Assembly: GCA_007116145.1 (NCBI GenBank)
Contig: SKJB01000137.1
Span: 1-44,117, forward strand
DNA length: 44,117 bases
DNA from: Limnochordia bacterium
GTDB taxonomy: Bacteria > Bacillota > Limnochordia > Darwinibacteriales > DTU012
Direction: 5' to 3'
The position numbers and the translations under genes were made by a program. Position 1 is the first letter of the stretch, and the number at the start of each line of letters is the position of its first letter. Shown here in pieces: positions 9,017-17,066 of the stretch. A model generated the notes under the pieces. The model did not search any database, was not told the DNA's origin, and saw only the letters and a list, made by a program, of their open reading frames with translations.

Positions 9017-9499
9017 ATGCTAACAACACTTTTGTTCTATATTCCAGCCACATTAGTGTGTAACTACGTTGTCTTGAGAGTTCTAGGTGTTGATTACAAT
9101 ACCAGGAAATTGTGGGTTTTTGCGTTCCTCCAAGGGGTGATGCTATACATTTTGCGAAATGTCGTTGGGGCTATGGGTTGGCACATTGTAATTCAAACAG
9201 TAAGTCACACGGTGCTATTTTACTATTTGCTGAAGATACCTATTCTAATGGCTATGCTTGTTAAGGCTATTGGATTTATGTTGGTTATGTTCGGGGAAGT
9301 TACGATTGGACCGATAGTTTTGAGATACTATCACCTAACCCTAACAGAAGCGCTGGCTATTCCATGGGTGCAAGCCACTACGGGCTGGTTAGTATATCTT
9401 CCAACCGTACTAATTGCTTTAGGCTTTGTTGTGATGGATTACATCAAAGGCAGGCGTAAAGAGGGTGATTTACAGATTGAAGAAACAAATTCTATTTGA
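9017..9499 (+). CDS. Polytopic membrane protein, probable AgrC-type sensor (peptide-receptor) half
   Basis: A 160-residue protein with about five hydrophobic segments (near residues 2-24, 32-52, 57-75, 76-103 and 118-143) and a basic/acidic C-terminal tail. The ATG at 9017 is chosen because CGGAGGA lies 7 bases upstream; a start at 8945 is in frame but lacks a site. It has no kinase motif. Its 3' end overlaps the GHKL kinase gene by 35 bases. In AgrC the N-terminal membrane domain binds the peptide, and here that domain seems to be a separate polypeptide. The sensor role is inferred from position and topology only. Confidence 0.72.
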   Translation: MLTTLLFYIPATLVCNYVVLRVLGVDYNTRKLWVFAFLQGVMLYILRNVVGAMGWHIVIQTVSHTVLFYYLLKIPILMAMLVKAIGFMLVMFGEVTIGPIVLRYYHLTLTEALAIPWVQATTGWLVYLPTVLIALGFVVMDYIKGRRKEGDLQIEETNSI

Positions 9500-10349
9500 T
9501 AGTGTATTTATTGTTGTTGGTTTTACCCTTCTTGTTATATTAATGGGCTTAGGTAGTTATCAATTTTTAGAATCAGATGAAGTTAACGAGTATCTTTTAG
9601 TCATTATACTATATTTTGGTCCTTTCTTTTTATCTCTTGTCGGATTTTTTTTGTACAATCGTATCCAGCAAACCATGCATGATCAACAAATAATTCAAAC
9701 TCGTGAGAAGGAGTTGAATATCCAGAGGCATGCCGTCGATACCCTGCGCGAACAACGTCATGATATGCTCAATGAATTAGCTCTGATTTCTAGCTACATA
9801 CAATTAGGGCGACTAGAAGCTGCTCTACGGTGTGTAGAACTAGCGTCGGCTAATTTGTCCGATAAGTACAACTACTGTATTTTACCCTATGATGCTTGGT
9901 TAACTGTAATTGCTAATAAGCAGCAAGAAGCACTAACGAAAGGAATTGATTTTCGTGTTTCCCTTGATGGTGATGTTCCTACAGATGCTGCGGAGCAACG
10001 CCTGCTTCCGCGCTTAGTGGGTAATCTATTAGATAATGCATTTGAAGCAGCTAGTAAACAGTCGAGTCCAGTGGTGTCCTTTGTCTGGAAAGTTGAAGAT
10101 GATTATCGGCTTCTGTATGTAAAGAATACAGGGCCAGAACTGCCGCAGGGTGTCCTCGAAAAAATTTTGGCGTCGAGATATACCTCTAAAGAGGGTGGAA
10201 ATCATGGTTGGGGACTTCGAATATGTCAAAAAATTGCCTGTGAACTAGGAACAACGCTAGAATGTACAAGTGATCAAGACACAACCTGTTTTTCGCTGAC
10301 ACTAGCTAAGCCCCAGATAGAATCAGGTGAGGAGCGTGATATTCTTTGA
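9465..10349 (+). CDS. GHKL sensor histidine kinase, AgrC/Spo0B-like
   Basis: A 294-residue kinase with two membrane helices (about 9-29 and 42-65), a coiled linker, a Spo0B/AgrC-like phosphoacceptor helix EQRHDMLNELALIS with His99, and a GHKL ATPase domain: N-box NLLDNAFEA (187-195), KNTGPELP (220-227) and HGWGLRICQKIA (247-258). Two membrane helices are few for an AgrC, which fits the preceding gene supplying the sensor. The GTG at 9465 has AAAGAGGG abutting it; a TTG at 9477 has the same site at 11 bases, so the start is uncertain by four codons. No response regulator gene follows. The partner must be elsewhere. Confidence 0.9.
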   Translation: MIYRLKKQILFDSVFIVVGFTLLVILMGLGSYQFLESDEVNEYLLVIILYFGPFFLSLVGFFLYNRIQQTMHDQQIIQTREKELNIQRHAVDTLREQRHDMLNELALISSYIQLGRLEAALRCVELASANLSDKYNYCILPYDAWLTVIANKQQEALTKGIDFRVSLDGDVPTDAAEQRLLPRLVGNLLDNAFEAASKQSSPVVSFVWKVEDDYRLLYVKNTGPELPQGVLEKILASRYTSKEGGNHGWGLRICQKIACELGTTLECTSDQDTTCFSLTLAKPQIESGEERDIL

Positions 10350-10421
10350 AGGAACATATTCGTTCCTATAGAAGTTGTGTTTGGGGAGAGGTTGAAATTG
10401 TCAAAACAAAGGTTCGCTGAT

Positions 10422-10464
10422 AATGCAAGAAAAACTCCAACTGTCTTGGAGTTTTTCTTGCATT
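10422..10464 (+). terminator. Perfect 19-bp hairpin terminator after the kinase gene
   Basis: AATGCAAGAAAAACTCCAA and its exact complement flank the loop CTGTC. The 3' arm contains TTTTTC, so U-rich pairing doubles as the tract. The last bases overlap the -35 box of the next gene. Confidence 0.75.
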
Positions 10465-10486
10465 TTATGCAGTATCTGGTTATAAT
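10458..10486 (+). promoter_or_regulatory. Sigma-A type promoter of padR-fetAB
   Basis: TTGCAT (10458-10463) and a perfect TATAAT (10481-10486) are separated by 17 bases. The -35 box lies inside the 3' arm of the preceding terminator. Confidence 0.75.
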
Positions 10487-10491
10487 TACAA

Positions 10492-10519
10492 TATCATATA
10501 TCGATATCGGGATATGATA
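10492..10519. promoter_or_regulatory. Palindromic operator, probably for PadR
   Basis: TATCATAT and ATATGATA are perfect inverted arms separated by 12 bases that include ATCGATAT. The element sits just after the -10 box, over the expected transcription start, and ends 11 bases before the padR ATG. This is where an autorepressor would bind. Confidence 0.6.
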
Positions 10520-10530
10520 AGGGGGGTATC

Positions 10531-10839
10531 ATGGAAGATAAGATTCTACGGAAGCTATTTTTAGGATTTATGCATATCCATATCCTGCATCATGCGCGAC
10601 AGAAGCCTTTCTATGGTTTGTGGATGATTGAGGAACTACAAGAACATGGTTATCTAATAAGCGCTGGTACGCTCTATCCGATGTTGCGGGATATGGAACA
10701 AGGTGGACTTTTAGACGTGGATTCTGTAATTGTTGGAGGTAAAGTTCGAAAGTATTATGCCATTACGGCGAAAGGTGAAAAGGTTCTCCTCCAAGCTAGC
10801 GAGAAGTGTAGAGAACTCTTTAAAGAGATTAGTAGATGA
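10531..10839 (+). CDS. PadR-family transcriptional regulator
   Basis: A 102-residue winged-helix repressor of the PadR family. The diagnostic core is present: PFYGLWMIEELQEHG, then SAGTLYPMLRDMEQGGLL (recognition helix) and the wing ending RKYYAITAKGE. The length fits the short PadR-s2 type, with only a brief C-terminal dimerisation helix. A strong GGGGGG site precedes the ATG. It is the first gene of an operon with the FetAB-like exporter and lies directly behind a palindrome, so it likely represses its own operon until a ligand (possibly a metal or toxic compound) releases it. Confidence 0.93.
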   Translation: MEDKILRKLFLGFMHIHILHHARQKPFYGLWMIEELQEHGYLISAGTLYPMLRDMEQGGLLDVDSVIVGGKVRKYYAITAKGEKVLLQASEKCRELFKEISR

Positions 10840-10855
10840 AGGGTAGGTTAGTGGG

Positions 10856-11512
10856 ATGTTTCGCTTAGAAAAGGTGCGCTATAAACATATTCTTAATATT
10901 GAGAAGCTAGAAATTCCAGAGAGAAAAGTTGTTTGTGTTTTCGGTGAAAGTGGGGCAGGAAAGACAACGCTACTGCGTCTTTTGAATCACTTAATTTCAA
11001 GTGACAGTGGACAGATCTTTATGTATAACGAAGATATAACCCAATTAGATCCGATTCAATTACGGCGAAGGGTGGTTATGCTTCCTCAAACTCCTATTGT
11101 ATTTGCAAGCAGTATCAAAGCAAATCTATTAGCAGCCATTGAATTCTCACAGAAGACTGTCCCGACAGACGAGGTAATGCAGGATGTTCTCTCCTTTGTG
11201 AAGCTTGCTAAGGATTTGACGACGCAAGCACAGAAACTATCAGGCGGCGAGAAGCAAAGAATGGCACTGGCTCGGGTTCTGTTGCTTGAACCTGATGTCT
11301 TATTACTTGATGAGCCCTCAGCTGCGTTGGATGAGGAGACCGAAAATATTGTGATTAGTAAAATCGTGGAGTATGTCAAACAGAAAAATCGGAGTCTAGT
11401 TATGGTGACGCACTCCAAAAAGGTTGTCTCCGACTATGCTGATTATACAATTGAGCTAGAACAAGGAAGAGTTAAGAGAGCAGGGGTGACGGCATGTCTA
11501 CTGGAAGCGTAA
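10856..11512 (+). CDS. fetA: ABC transporter ATP-binding protein, FetA-like
   Basis: A 218-residue ABC ATPase. Walker A is GESGAGKTT (30-38), the signature is LSGGEKQR (128-135), Walker B is VLLLDEPSAALDE (148-160) and the switch histidine is in MVTHSKK. Compact size and pairing with the next gene identify the FetA (YbbL) type, which powers iron export and oxidative-stress relief in E. coli. The gene starts 16 bases after padR and overlaps fetB by 19 bases, so it is translationally coupled. Confidence 0.87.
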   Translation: MFRLEKVRYKHILNIEKLEIPERKVVCVFGESGAGKTTLLRLLNHLISSDSGQIFMYNEDITQLDPIQLRRRVVMLPQTPIVFASSIKANLLAAIEFSQKTVPTDEVMQDVLSFVKLAKDLTTQAQKLSGGEKQRMALARVLLLEPDVLLLDEPSAALDEETENIVISKIVEYVKQKNRSLVMVTHSKKVVSDYADYTIELEQGRVKRAGVTACLLEA

Positions 11513-12294
11513 TTGATATTGGTTTTTGGCAATTAGCATCGGCCTATGTGTTTATTGGGTTGCTCTTATTTATTGTGCGGGCGCGCGGGATTAACCGTGA
11601 GAAAGAAATCATTATTGCTTCAGTACGCATGACAATTCAACTTGTATTAGTTGGTTATCTTCTCGCGTATGTGTTCGAAAACAATCACCCACTGTGGACG
11701 ATTATCATGCTTGCGATAATGGTAACGTTTGCGATTTTTAATATCTATAAGCGTGTCCGTGTCCCGCTAACTTTGCGCGTGAAACGGATTATTGCCTTTG
11801 CGATGGCTAGTGGGACATTATTTAGTTTAGTATATTTCTTGCTCGTTGTGCTCCGGGTGTACCCTTGGTACGATTCTCGCTATTTTATTCCCATTGCAGG
11901 GATGATTATTGGAAATTCTATGACTGGTATCGCTTTAGGTGTAAACCATTTAGTAGAGGGAATACACAAGCAATGGGCTACAATTGAAGGCTCTTTAATG
12001 CTAGGTGCAACACCACAGATGGCAGTAAAGGATATTGTTAATGATGCGTTTGACTCAGCTCTTCTTCCGACAATTAATTCGATGGTAGGAATGGGGATTG
12101 TCTTTTTACCTGGCATGATGACAGGGCAGATTCTCTCTGGGGTTTCACCAGTAACGGCCATTCAGTATCAAATTGCGATTATGCTAGGGATTGTTGGCAG
12201 TGTGGCGTTGACAGTGATTCTTTTTGTCCATTATGGCTATCAGGCATACTTTAACAGTCGTGCGCAGTTAGTCGAAGTGACCGAATCGGCATAA
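11494..12294 (+). CDS. fetB: ABC transporter permease, FetB-like (UPF0014)
   Basis: A 266-residue membrane protein with about seven helices. It carries the hallmark UPF0014/FetB stretch (GATPQMAVKDIVNDAF, then NSMVGMGIVFLPGMMTGQIL). FetB with FetA is implicated in iron export in E. coli; other members have been linked to antimicrobial or metal resistance. It overlaps fetA and closes the padR operon. No clear terminator follows. Confidence 0.9.
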   Translation: MSTGSVIDIGFWQLASAYVFIGLLLFIVRARGINREKEIIIASVRMTIQLVLVGYLLAYVFENNHPLWTIIMLAIMVTFAIFNIYKRVRVPLTLRVKRIIAFAMASGTLFSLVYFLLVVLRVYPWYDSRYFIPIAGMIIGNSMTGIALGVNHLVEGIHKQWATIEGSLMLGATPQMAVKDIVNDAFDSALLPTINSMVGMGIVFLPGMMTGQILSGVSPVTAIQYQIAIMLGIVGSVALTVILFVHYGYQAYFNSRAQLVEVTESA

Positions 12295-12456
12295 CTGGAA
12301 TTTTTATGAAAACTTCATTGATGGAAGAGGTATTTCACTTTTTTAACCGAAACTAATTAGAAGATGGATATTACCATTAGCCACGACCCATGATTTTCGG
12401 CCATATGGGATACACTAGCAAAAATCACGTTTGCTTATGGACTAATCGTAGCAGTG

Positions 12457-12465
12457 TGATATAAT
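12457..12465 (+). promoter_or_regulatory. Extended -10 promoter of the nitronate monooxygenase gene
   Basis: TGATATAAT is a perfect extended -10 element about 68 bases before the ATG. A recognisable -35 is weak (TTATGG at 12436, 18 bases away), as is usual for extended -10 promoters. Confidence 0.65.
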
Positions 12466-12533
12466 TAGTGGTGTATTTTATAGTTTTTTATAGTAATATT
12501 GCATTAGATTCTAATGGTGAGCGGAGGAGAAAG

Positions 12534-13487
12534 ATGCGCTTAAAGGAGTTAAAAATTGGTAATTTAACCGTTCCTATTCCCATAATTCAAGGAGCAATGG
12601 CTGTACGTATTTCTACAGCACCTTTAGCTGCAGCAGTAGCTAACGAGGGTGGCATTGGATTAATTGCAGGAACTGGAATGTCGTTGGAAGAATTGCGGAA
12701 TGAGATTCGTAGAGCCAGGAAACTAACAAGCGGAATTATCGGAGTGAATGTACTCTTTGCGGTTTCCGAATTTGCTGGCTTAGTAAAAACGGCCTTAGCC
12801 GAGGGTGTGGATTTAATTGTGTCAGGAGCTGGTTTTTCACGTGATATGTTTAGTTGGGGAAAAGAGTACAACACCCCAATTGTTCCTATTGTATCATCAG
12901 CAAAATTAGGACAAATGGCTGAGAGGCTAGGCGCTTCTGCAGTGGTGGTCGAAGGCAAAGAAGCTGGTGGTCATCTTGGGACAGATCGGCCGATGAAAGA
13001 CATTTTACAGGAAGTCAAAAAGGCTGTGGGAATTCCAGTTATTGGAGCAGGCGGAATAGTCGATGGTTATGATATCATTGAGGTGATGGAATTAGGGGCT
13101 GATGGTGTGCAGATGGGTACTCGCTTTGCTGCTAGCGAGGAATCGAATGCATCAAAAGAGTTCAAGGATTTATATGTGCGAGCGACAGATGATGATGTAG
13201 TTCTTATTAACTCGCCGGTTGGATTATTAGGGAGGGGAATTCGCAACCCATTTTATGAGTTAATAGAGGGGGACAAACGTGTTAAAATAGACGCCTGTGT
13301 AAATTGTCTTAAGCGTTGTTCCCATAAGTTTTGCATTATGGACGCACTCAATCATGCTACACAAACTGGAGACTATAATAAAGCACTGATTTTCTCTGGT
13401 GAAAAGGTGGGTAAGATTACGGAAATCCTGCCAGTAAAGAAAATATTTGAGAACCTATTAGAAACTGTTCACGCTCATAACAACTGA
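12534..13487 (+). CDS. Nitronate monooxygenase / FabK-like flavoenzyme
   Basis: A 317-residue FMN TIM-barrel protein of the NMO/FabK family, which oxidises nitronates or reduces enoyl-ACP. Visible are PIIQGAMAVRIS at the N-terminus, GKEAGGHLGT with the catalytic-type His147, and VIGAGGIVDG for phosphate binding. The ATG at 12534 has GGAGGAG upstream; the longer frame from 12468 starts inside the promoter. Near the C-terminus four cysteines (C255, C258, C262, C267) are arranged C-x2-C-x3-C-x4-C, which is not needed for the classic enzyme and could bind zinc or a cluster. The gene stands alone and is not in a fatty-acid cluster, so NMO is preferred over FabK. Confidence 0.85.
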   Translation: MRLKELKIGNLTVPIPIIQGAMAVRISTAPLAAAVANEGGIGLIAGTGMSLEELRNEIRRARKLTSGIIGVNVLFAVSEFAGLVKTALAEGVDLIVSGAGFSRDMFSWGKEYNTPIVPIVSSAKLGQMAERLGASAVVVEGKEAGGHLGTDRPMKDILQEVKKAVGIPVIGAGGIVDGYDIIEVMELGADGVQMGTRFAASEESNASKEFKDLYVRATDDDVVLINSPVGLLGRGIRNPFYELIEGDKRVKIDACVNCLKRCSHKFCIMDALNHATQTGDYNKALIFSGEKVGKITEILPVKKIFENLLETVHAHNN

Positions 13488-13490
13488 GTG

Positions 13491-13535
13491 AAAAGTGTAA
13501 CCCGTCTAGGTTGTGAATAGACGAGTTACACTTTT
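13491..13535 (+). terminator. Terminator hairpin after the NMO gene
   Basis: AAAAGTGTAAC and GTTACACTTTT form the outer stem, and GTCTA/TAGAC extends it inside. The A-start/T-end makes it bidirectional. The GGDEF gene is convergent at 13584. Confidence 0.78.
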
Positions 13536-13583
13536 ATAGTGAGCAATATTTAGCTATAGGTAATGGTTCCATAGAGGAATTAT

Positions 13584-14558
13584 TTATTTCTTAGAGACAA
13601 CGACTCGATTTCTCCCCGTCTTTTTTGCCTCATAAAGGGCTTGATCTGCTTTTTTTATTAACTCATTCCAGGATGTGGAACCACATTCTCGCGGAAAAAT
13701 CGCAGCAGCCCCCACGCTCACAGTAATCACATTATGTACACTAGATTCTGTGTGCGGAATTTTTAAATCTTCAATATTCCGGCGCACGCATTCACCGACA
13801 AATTTCGTGCTCTTAATATTTGTTTTCGGGATGATCAGGGCAAACTCTTCGCCCCCATACCGAGCAACAAAATCTGCAGGTCTGTGTAAAGACTGGTTTA
13901 GATCATTTGCCACATTTTTGAGAGTATCATCTCCTGCTTGGTGCCCGTATGTGTCGTTATATTGTTTAAAACAATCAATGTCTACCATGAGCAAGCCCAA
14001 GCAAGTAGATTCTCGGTAACTTCGTTGCCATTCCTTTTTTAAGATCTCATCAAAGGCTCGGCGATTCGGGATGCCTGTTAGACCATCGAGCGTCACAAGG
14101 CGGGACAATTCTCGATTGGCTAGTTCTAATTCGTGTTTCAGTTCAAGGAGTTCGCGTTCGTGAGCTTTGACTTTGTCCATTTCTTGTTTTAATGTTATAG
14201 CTGAATTAACACGGGCTAATAATTCTATTTTTCGTATAGGCTTTAAGATATAGTCAACGGCACCCGCTTGATATGACTCTTCTAAGCGTGATTCACTAGT
14301 GTCGGCAGTCATGATCATTACAGGTATATCTGGTATACTAGGATCCTTTTTGATCACTTGGCAAGTCTCAGGACCGCTCATACCTGGCATCATAACATCC
14401 ATAAGGATTAGATCGATTGTTTTCGCATTAGTACGGAGGAAAGCTAGAGCCTCTTCTCCACTAGAAGCTGTAAATATATCTTGATATCCAGCTAATTGCA
14501 AGAAGTGTTTGACAAATGCCAAAATAGATCGAGAATCATCGACAACAAGAATACTCAT
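13584..14558 (-). CDS. REC-GGDEF response regulator, diguanylate cyclase
   Basis: A 324-residue PleD-like protein that makes cyclic di-GMP. The receiver domain (1-120) has the acidic pair Asp7/Asp8, phosphoacceptor Asp54 in LILMDVMMPGMSG and Lys106 in YILKPIRK. A helical linker (about 124-155) leads to the GGDEF domain. The active-site motif is GGEEF (235-239), which is functional in other cyclases. RPAD (226-229), five residues upstream, is an intact inhibitory I-site, so product feedback is expected. Start ATG has GGAGGTGG upstream. It is a single-gene unit with no kinase beside it. Confidence 0.95.
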   Translation of the reverse strand: MSILVVDDSRSILAFVKHFLQLAGYQDIFTASSGEEALAFLRTNAKTIDLILMDVMMPGMSGPETCQVIKKDPSIPDIPVMIMTADTSESRLEESYQAGAVDYILKPIRKIELLARVNSAITLKQEMDKVKAHERELLELKHELELANRELSRLVTLDGLTGIPNRRAFDEILKKEWQRSYRESTCLGLLMVDIDCFKQYNDTYGHQAGDDTLKNVANDLNQSLHRPADFVARYGGEEFALIIPKTNIKSTKFVGECVRRNIEDLKIPHTESSVHNVITVSVGAAAIFPRECGSTSWNELIKKADQALYEAKKTGRNRVVVSKK

Positions 14559-14704
14559 AGTACGCCACCTCCAATCGCTTCTTTTTTTATTCGAGTTGTC
14601 AAAGACAGATCCCTTTTTTCTTAAACTTTTAGTTAAATATCTTTCTCAAAACAGGATAACATGGTTTCGTCGTAGAATGCAGTGAGGTGATCGTGTGACT
14701 ATCA

Positions 14705-14734
14705 TTGCAAAATTAAATGTAAACCACATATAAT
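14705..14734 (+). promoter_or_regulatory. Sigma-A type promoter of the Nuo-like operon
   Basis: TTGCAA (14705-14710) and TATAAT (14729-14734) lie 18 bases apart, 36 bases before the first start codon. Confidence 0.7.
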
Positions 14735-14770
14735 GTAGAACAGAGTACAAAGAGAGGTTGGTCTATTCGT

Positions 14771-15277
14771 ATGCAGAGTCTAAGTGCGGAAGAAATAGTT
14801 ATCATTAAAGAGATAGTGGCAAAACATGTGGGTTCACCGGGTTCAGCAATTCCAATACTCCAAGAAATTCAAAAAGAGTTAGGATATGTTTCGACTGCTT
14901 TTTTACGGCAAGTAGCGGAATTGACCGAAACTCCCGCTAGTGATTTGTATAGTATTGTAACGTTTTATTCTCAGTTTCGCTTGGAACCCTTAGGCAAAAA
15001 TTATATTCAAGTTTGTCATGGTACCGCATGTCATTTAGCTGGTGCAGAGCGAATTACTGACTCGTTAGAACATGAAACCAAAACAAAGTGTGGGTGCACA
15101 AGCGAGAACGGGGAATTTACACTGGAAAAAGTGGCCTGTGTCGGCTGCTGTAGTCTAGCACCAGTTGTCAATGTTAATGGAGAGACGCACGGTCGACTAA
15201 CTCCTGAAAAGACAGCCAAGGTGATTGAGAATCTCCGTAACAAAGGAAATGAGGGGAATGGAGATGTACTACGTTAA
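14771..15277 (+). CDS. NuoE/HydC-like thioredoxin-fold [2Fe-2S] subunit
   Basis: A 168-residue cytosolic [2Fe-2S] protein, homologous to NuoE of complex I and HydC of bifurcating hydrogenases. The four cluster ligands fit the C-x4-C...C-x3-C pattern: Cys82 and Cys87 in VCHGTACH, Cys123 and Cys127 in CVGCC. The helical N-terminal part (1-70) contains the PILQEIQKELGYV stretch typical of the family. The gene is the first of three overlapping or near-overlapping genes. A GAGAGG site is 13 bases from the ATG, which is rather far. It should pass electrons to the NuoF-like partner. Confidence 0.93.
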   Translation: MQSLSAEEIVIIKEIVAKHVGSPGSAIPILQEIQKELGYVSTAFLRQVAELTETPASDLYSIVTFYSQFRLEPLGKNYIQVCHGTACHLAGAERITDSLEHETKTKCGCTSENGEFTLEKVACVGCCSLAPVVNVNGETHGRLTPEKTAKVIENLRNKGNEGNGDVLR

Positions 15278-17066
15278 AGTAGGTTTAGCCAGCTGTGGTA
15301 TTGCAGCCGGTTCTGCTGCTGTCTATGAGCGATTTCAACAGGAATTGACCCCAGATGTAACACTACAGCCGACTGGGTGTTTAGGCATGTGCTATTGCGA
15401 ACCACTTGTGGAAGTAATCAATTCCACAGGAGAACGCTATCTATATGGCAATGTAACGGATAAGGATGTACTTCGGATACTTTCTACTCATATTAGAGAT
15501 GGTAATCCTGTTACCGAATTGCTAGTAGATGCACCGTCAACGAGTGATGATGACCGAGTCTATTTTGCTAAACAGTCGCGTTTTGCCTTGCAAAACTGTG
15601 GTGTTATTAACCCAGAGGACATAGAGAGTTACTTTCTTGTCCGTGGTTACGAAGGACTAAAAAAAGCCTTGTTAAATATGAGCTCAGAGCAGGTCATTCG
15701 TGAAGTGGAGCAGGCTGGTTTACGAGGCCGCGGCGGCGCTGGATTTCCTACTCATTTAAAATGGACTCTGACTCGTAAGGCTGCTGGAGAACAAAAATAT
15801 ATTGTTTGTAATGCAGATGAAGGAGATCCAGGTGCATTTATGGACCGAAGCATTCTTGAGAGTGATCCCCATTCTGTATTAGAAGGTATGTTACTAGCTG
15901 GATATGCTATTGGGGCGAGCAAAGGTTATATTTATATACGCGCTGAGTACCCATTAGCAATAAAACGCTTGCGTACAGCGATTAACCAAGCCCGACAACA
16001 TGAGTTATTAGGAGCTGCTGTTTTGGGTTCGAATTTTGCTTTTGATATCGAAATTCGTGAGGGTGCAGGGGCTTTTGTTTGTGGAGAAGAAACAGCACTA
16101 TTAATGTCGATTGAAGGCAAACGAGGAATGCCCCGTTTTCGCCCGCCGTACCCAGCAGAAAAGGGCCTGTTTGGTTGCCCTACATCCATTAATAATGTTG
16201 AAACTTTGGCGAATGTCCCTCGTATTATCGATCTAGGGTGTGAAGCTTTTAATCGATATGGTACAGAAAAGAGTAAAGGGACAAAAGTCTTTGCTTTAGC
16301 AGGTAAAATTAAACGGGGCGGGTTAGTGGAGATACCTATGGGCACTACAGTGAACGAATTGGTGTTCTCTATTGGTGGAGGAATCTCCACCGGGAAAGCC
16401 TTCAAAGCGATTCAAACAGGTGGTCCGTCAGGTGGTTGTATACCTGCTCAATTAGGCGATACTCCAGTTGATTATGAAAGTCTTAATAAGATTGGTGCCA
16501 TTATGGGATCTGGTGGTTTGTTAGTGATGGATGAAGATACTTGCATGGTGAATCTAGCCCAGTACTTCCTGACCTTTGCGCGAGAGGAGTCGTGTGGTAA
16601 GTGTTCCTTTTGCCGTAGTGGCACTGAACAGATGCTACGAATATTGAATCGGATTACGAGTGGAATGGGTCAACTCTCAGACTTGGATTTACTAGCCGAT
16701 CTTGGTGAAAAGATTAAGATAGGATCGATGTGCGGATTAGGTCAAACAGTGCCAAACCCAGTGCTGACAACCCTTAAGTATTTCCGCCATGAGTATGTGG
16801 CTCATATCCAAGATAAAGTTTGCCCTGCTAAGCAGTGTAAAGCCCTAATTGACTATCAAGTGCTAGCCGCAGACTGTCGGAGCTGTGGAATATGTAAGAA
16901 GAGTTGTCCTGTAGGTGCCATTATAGGTGAGAAAAAGCAGGTTTATACAATTGACAGTTCGAAGTGTATTCGCTGTGGGCTTTGTGTTAATAGTTGTAAA
17001 TTCCACGCCATAGAGGTTTTTTCATTACCAAAAGAGGTTGCAGTATGTATGGAGGTGCAGAGTTGA
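15264..17066 (+). CDS. NuoF/HydB-like NADH-binding flavoprotein subunit with extra ferredoxin domain
   Basis: A 600-residue FMN/iron-sulfur subunit that oxidises or reduces NAD(H). Domains in order: thioredoxin-like [2Fe-2S] domain (about 1-80; cysteines 11, 39, 43, 45), NuoF core with GLRGRGGAGFP (152-162), NADEGDPGAFMDR (183-195) and GAGAFVCGEETALL (267-280), a [4Fe-4S] site C444-x2-C-x2-C450 plus C490, and a C-terminal two-[4Fe-4S] ferredoxin (C538-C548 and C568-C578). This is the HydB/StnB layout rather than complex I NuoF. Start at 15264 is chosen for the GAGGGGA site 6 bases upstream; it overlaps the previous gene by 14 bases. Confidence 0.92.
   Translation: MYYVKVGLASCGIAAGSAAVYERFQQELTPDVTLQPTGCLGMCYCEPLVEVINSTGERYLYGNVTDKDVLRILSTHIRDGNPVTELLVDAPSTSDDDRVYFAKQSRFALQNCGVINPEDIESYFLVRGYEGLKKALLNMSSEQVIREVEQAGLRGRGGAGFPTHLKWTLTRKAAGEQKYIVCNADEGDPGAFMDRSILESDPHSVLEGMLLAGYAIGASKGYIYIRAEYPLAIKRLRTAINQARQHELLGAAVLGSNFAFDIEIREGAGAFVCGEETALLMSIEGKRGMPRFRPPYPAEKGLFGCPTSINNVETLANVPRIIDLGCEAFNRYGTEKSKGTKVFALAGKIKRGGLVEIPMGTTVNELVFSIGGGISTGKAFKAIQTGGPSGGCIPAQLGDTPVDYESLNKIGAIMGSGGLLVMDEDTCMVNLAQYFLTFAREESCGKCSFCRSGTEQMLRILNRITSGMGQLSDLDLLADLGEKIKIGSMCGLGQTVPNPVLTTLKYFRHEYVAHIQDKVCPAKQCKALIDYQVLAADCRSCGICKKSCPVGAIIGEKKQVYTIDSSKCIRCGLCVNSCKFHAIEVFSLPKEVAVCMEVQS

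Noticed and set aside
12534-13487. FabK enoyl-ACP reductase as the firm assignment
   Set aside because: The gene is not in a fatty-acid cluster and the motifs do not separate FabK from nitronate monooxygenase.
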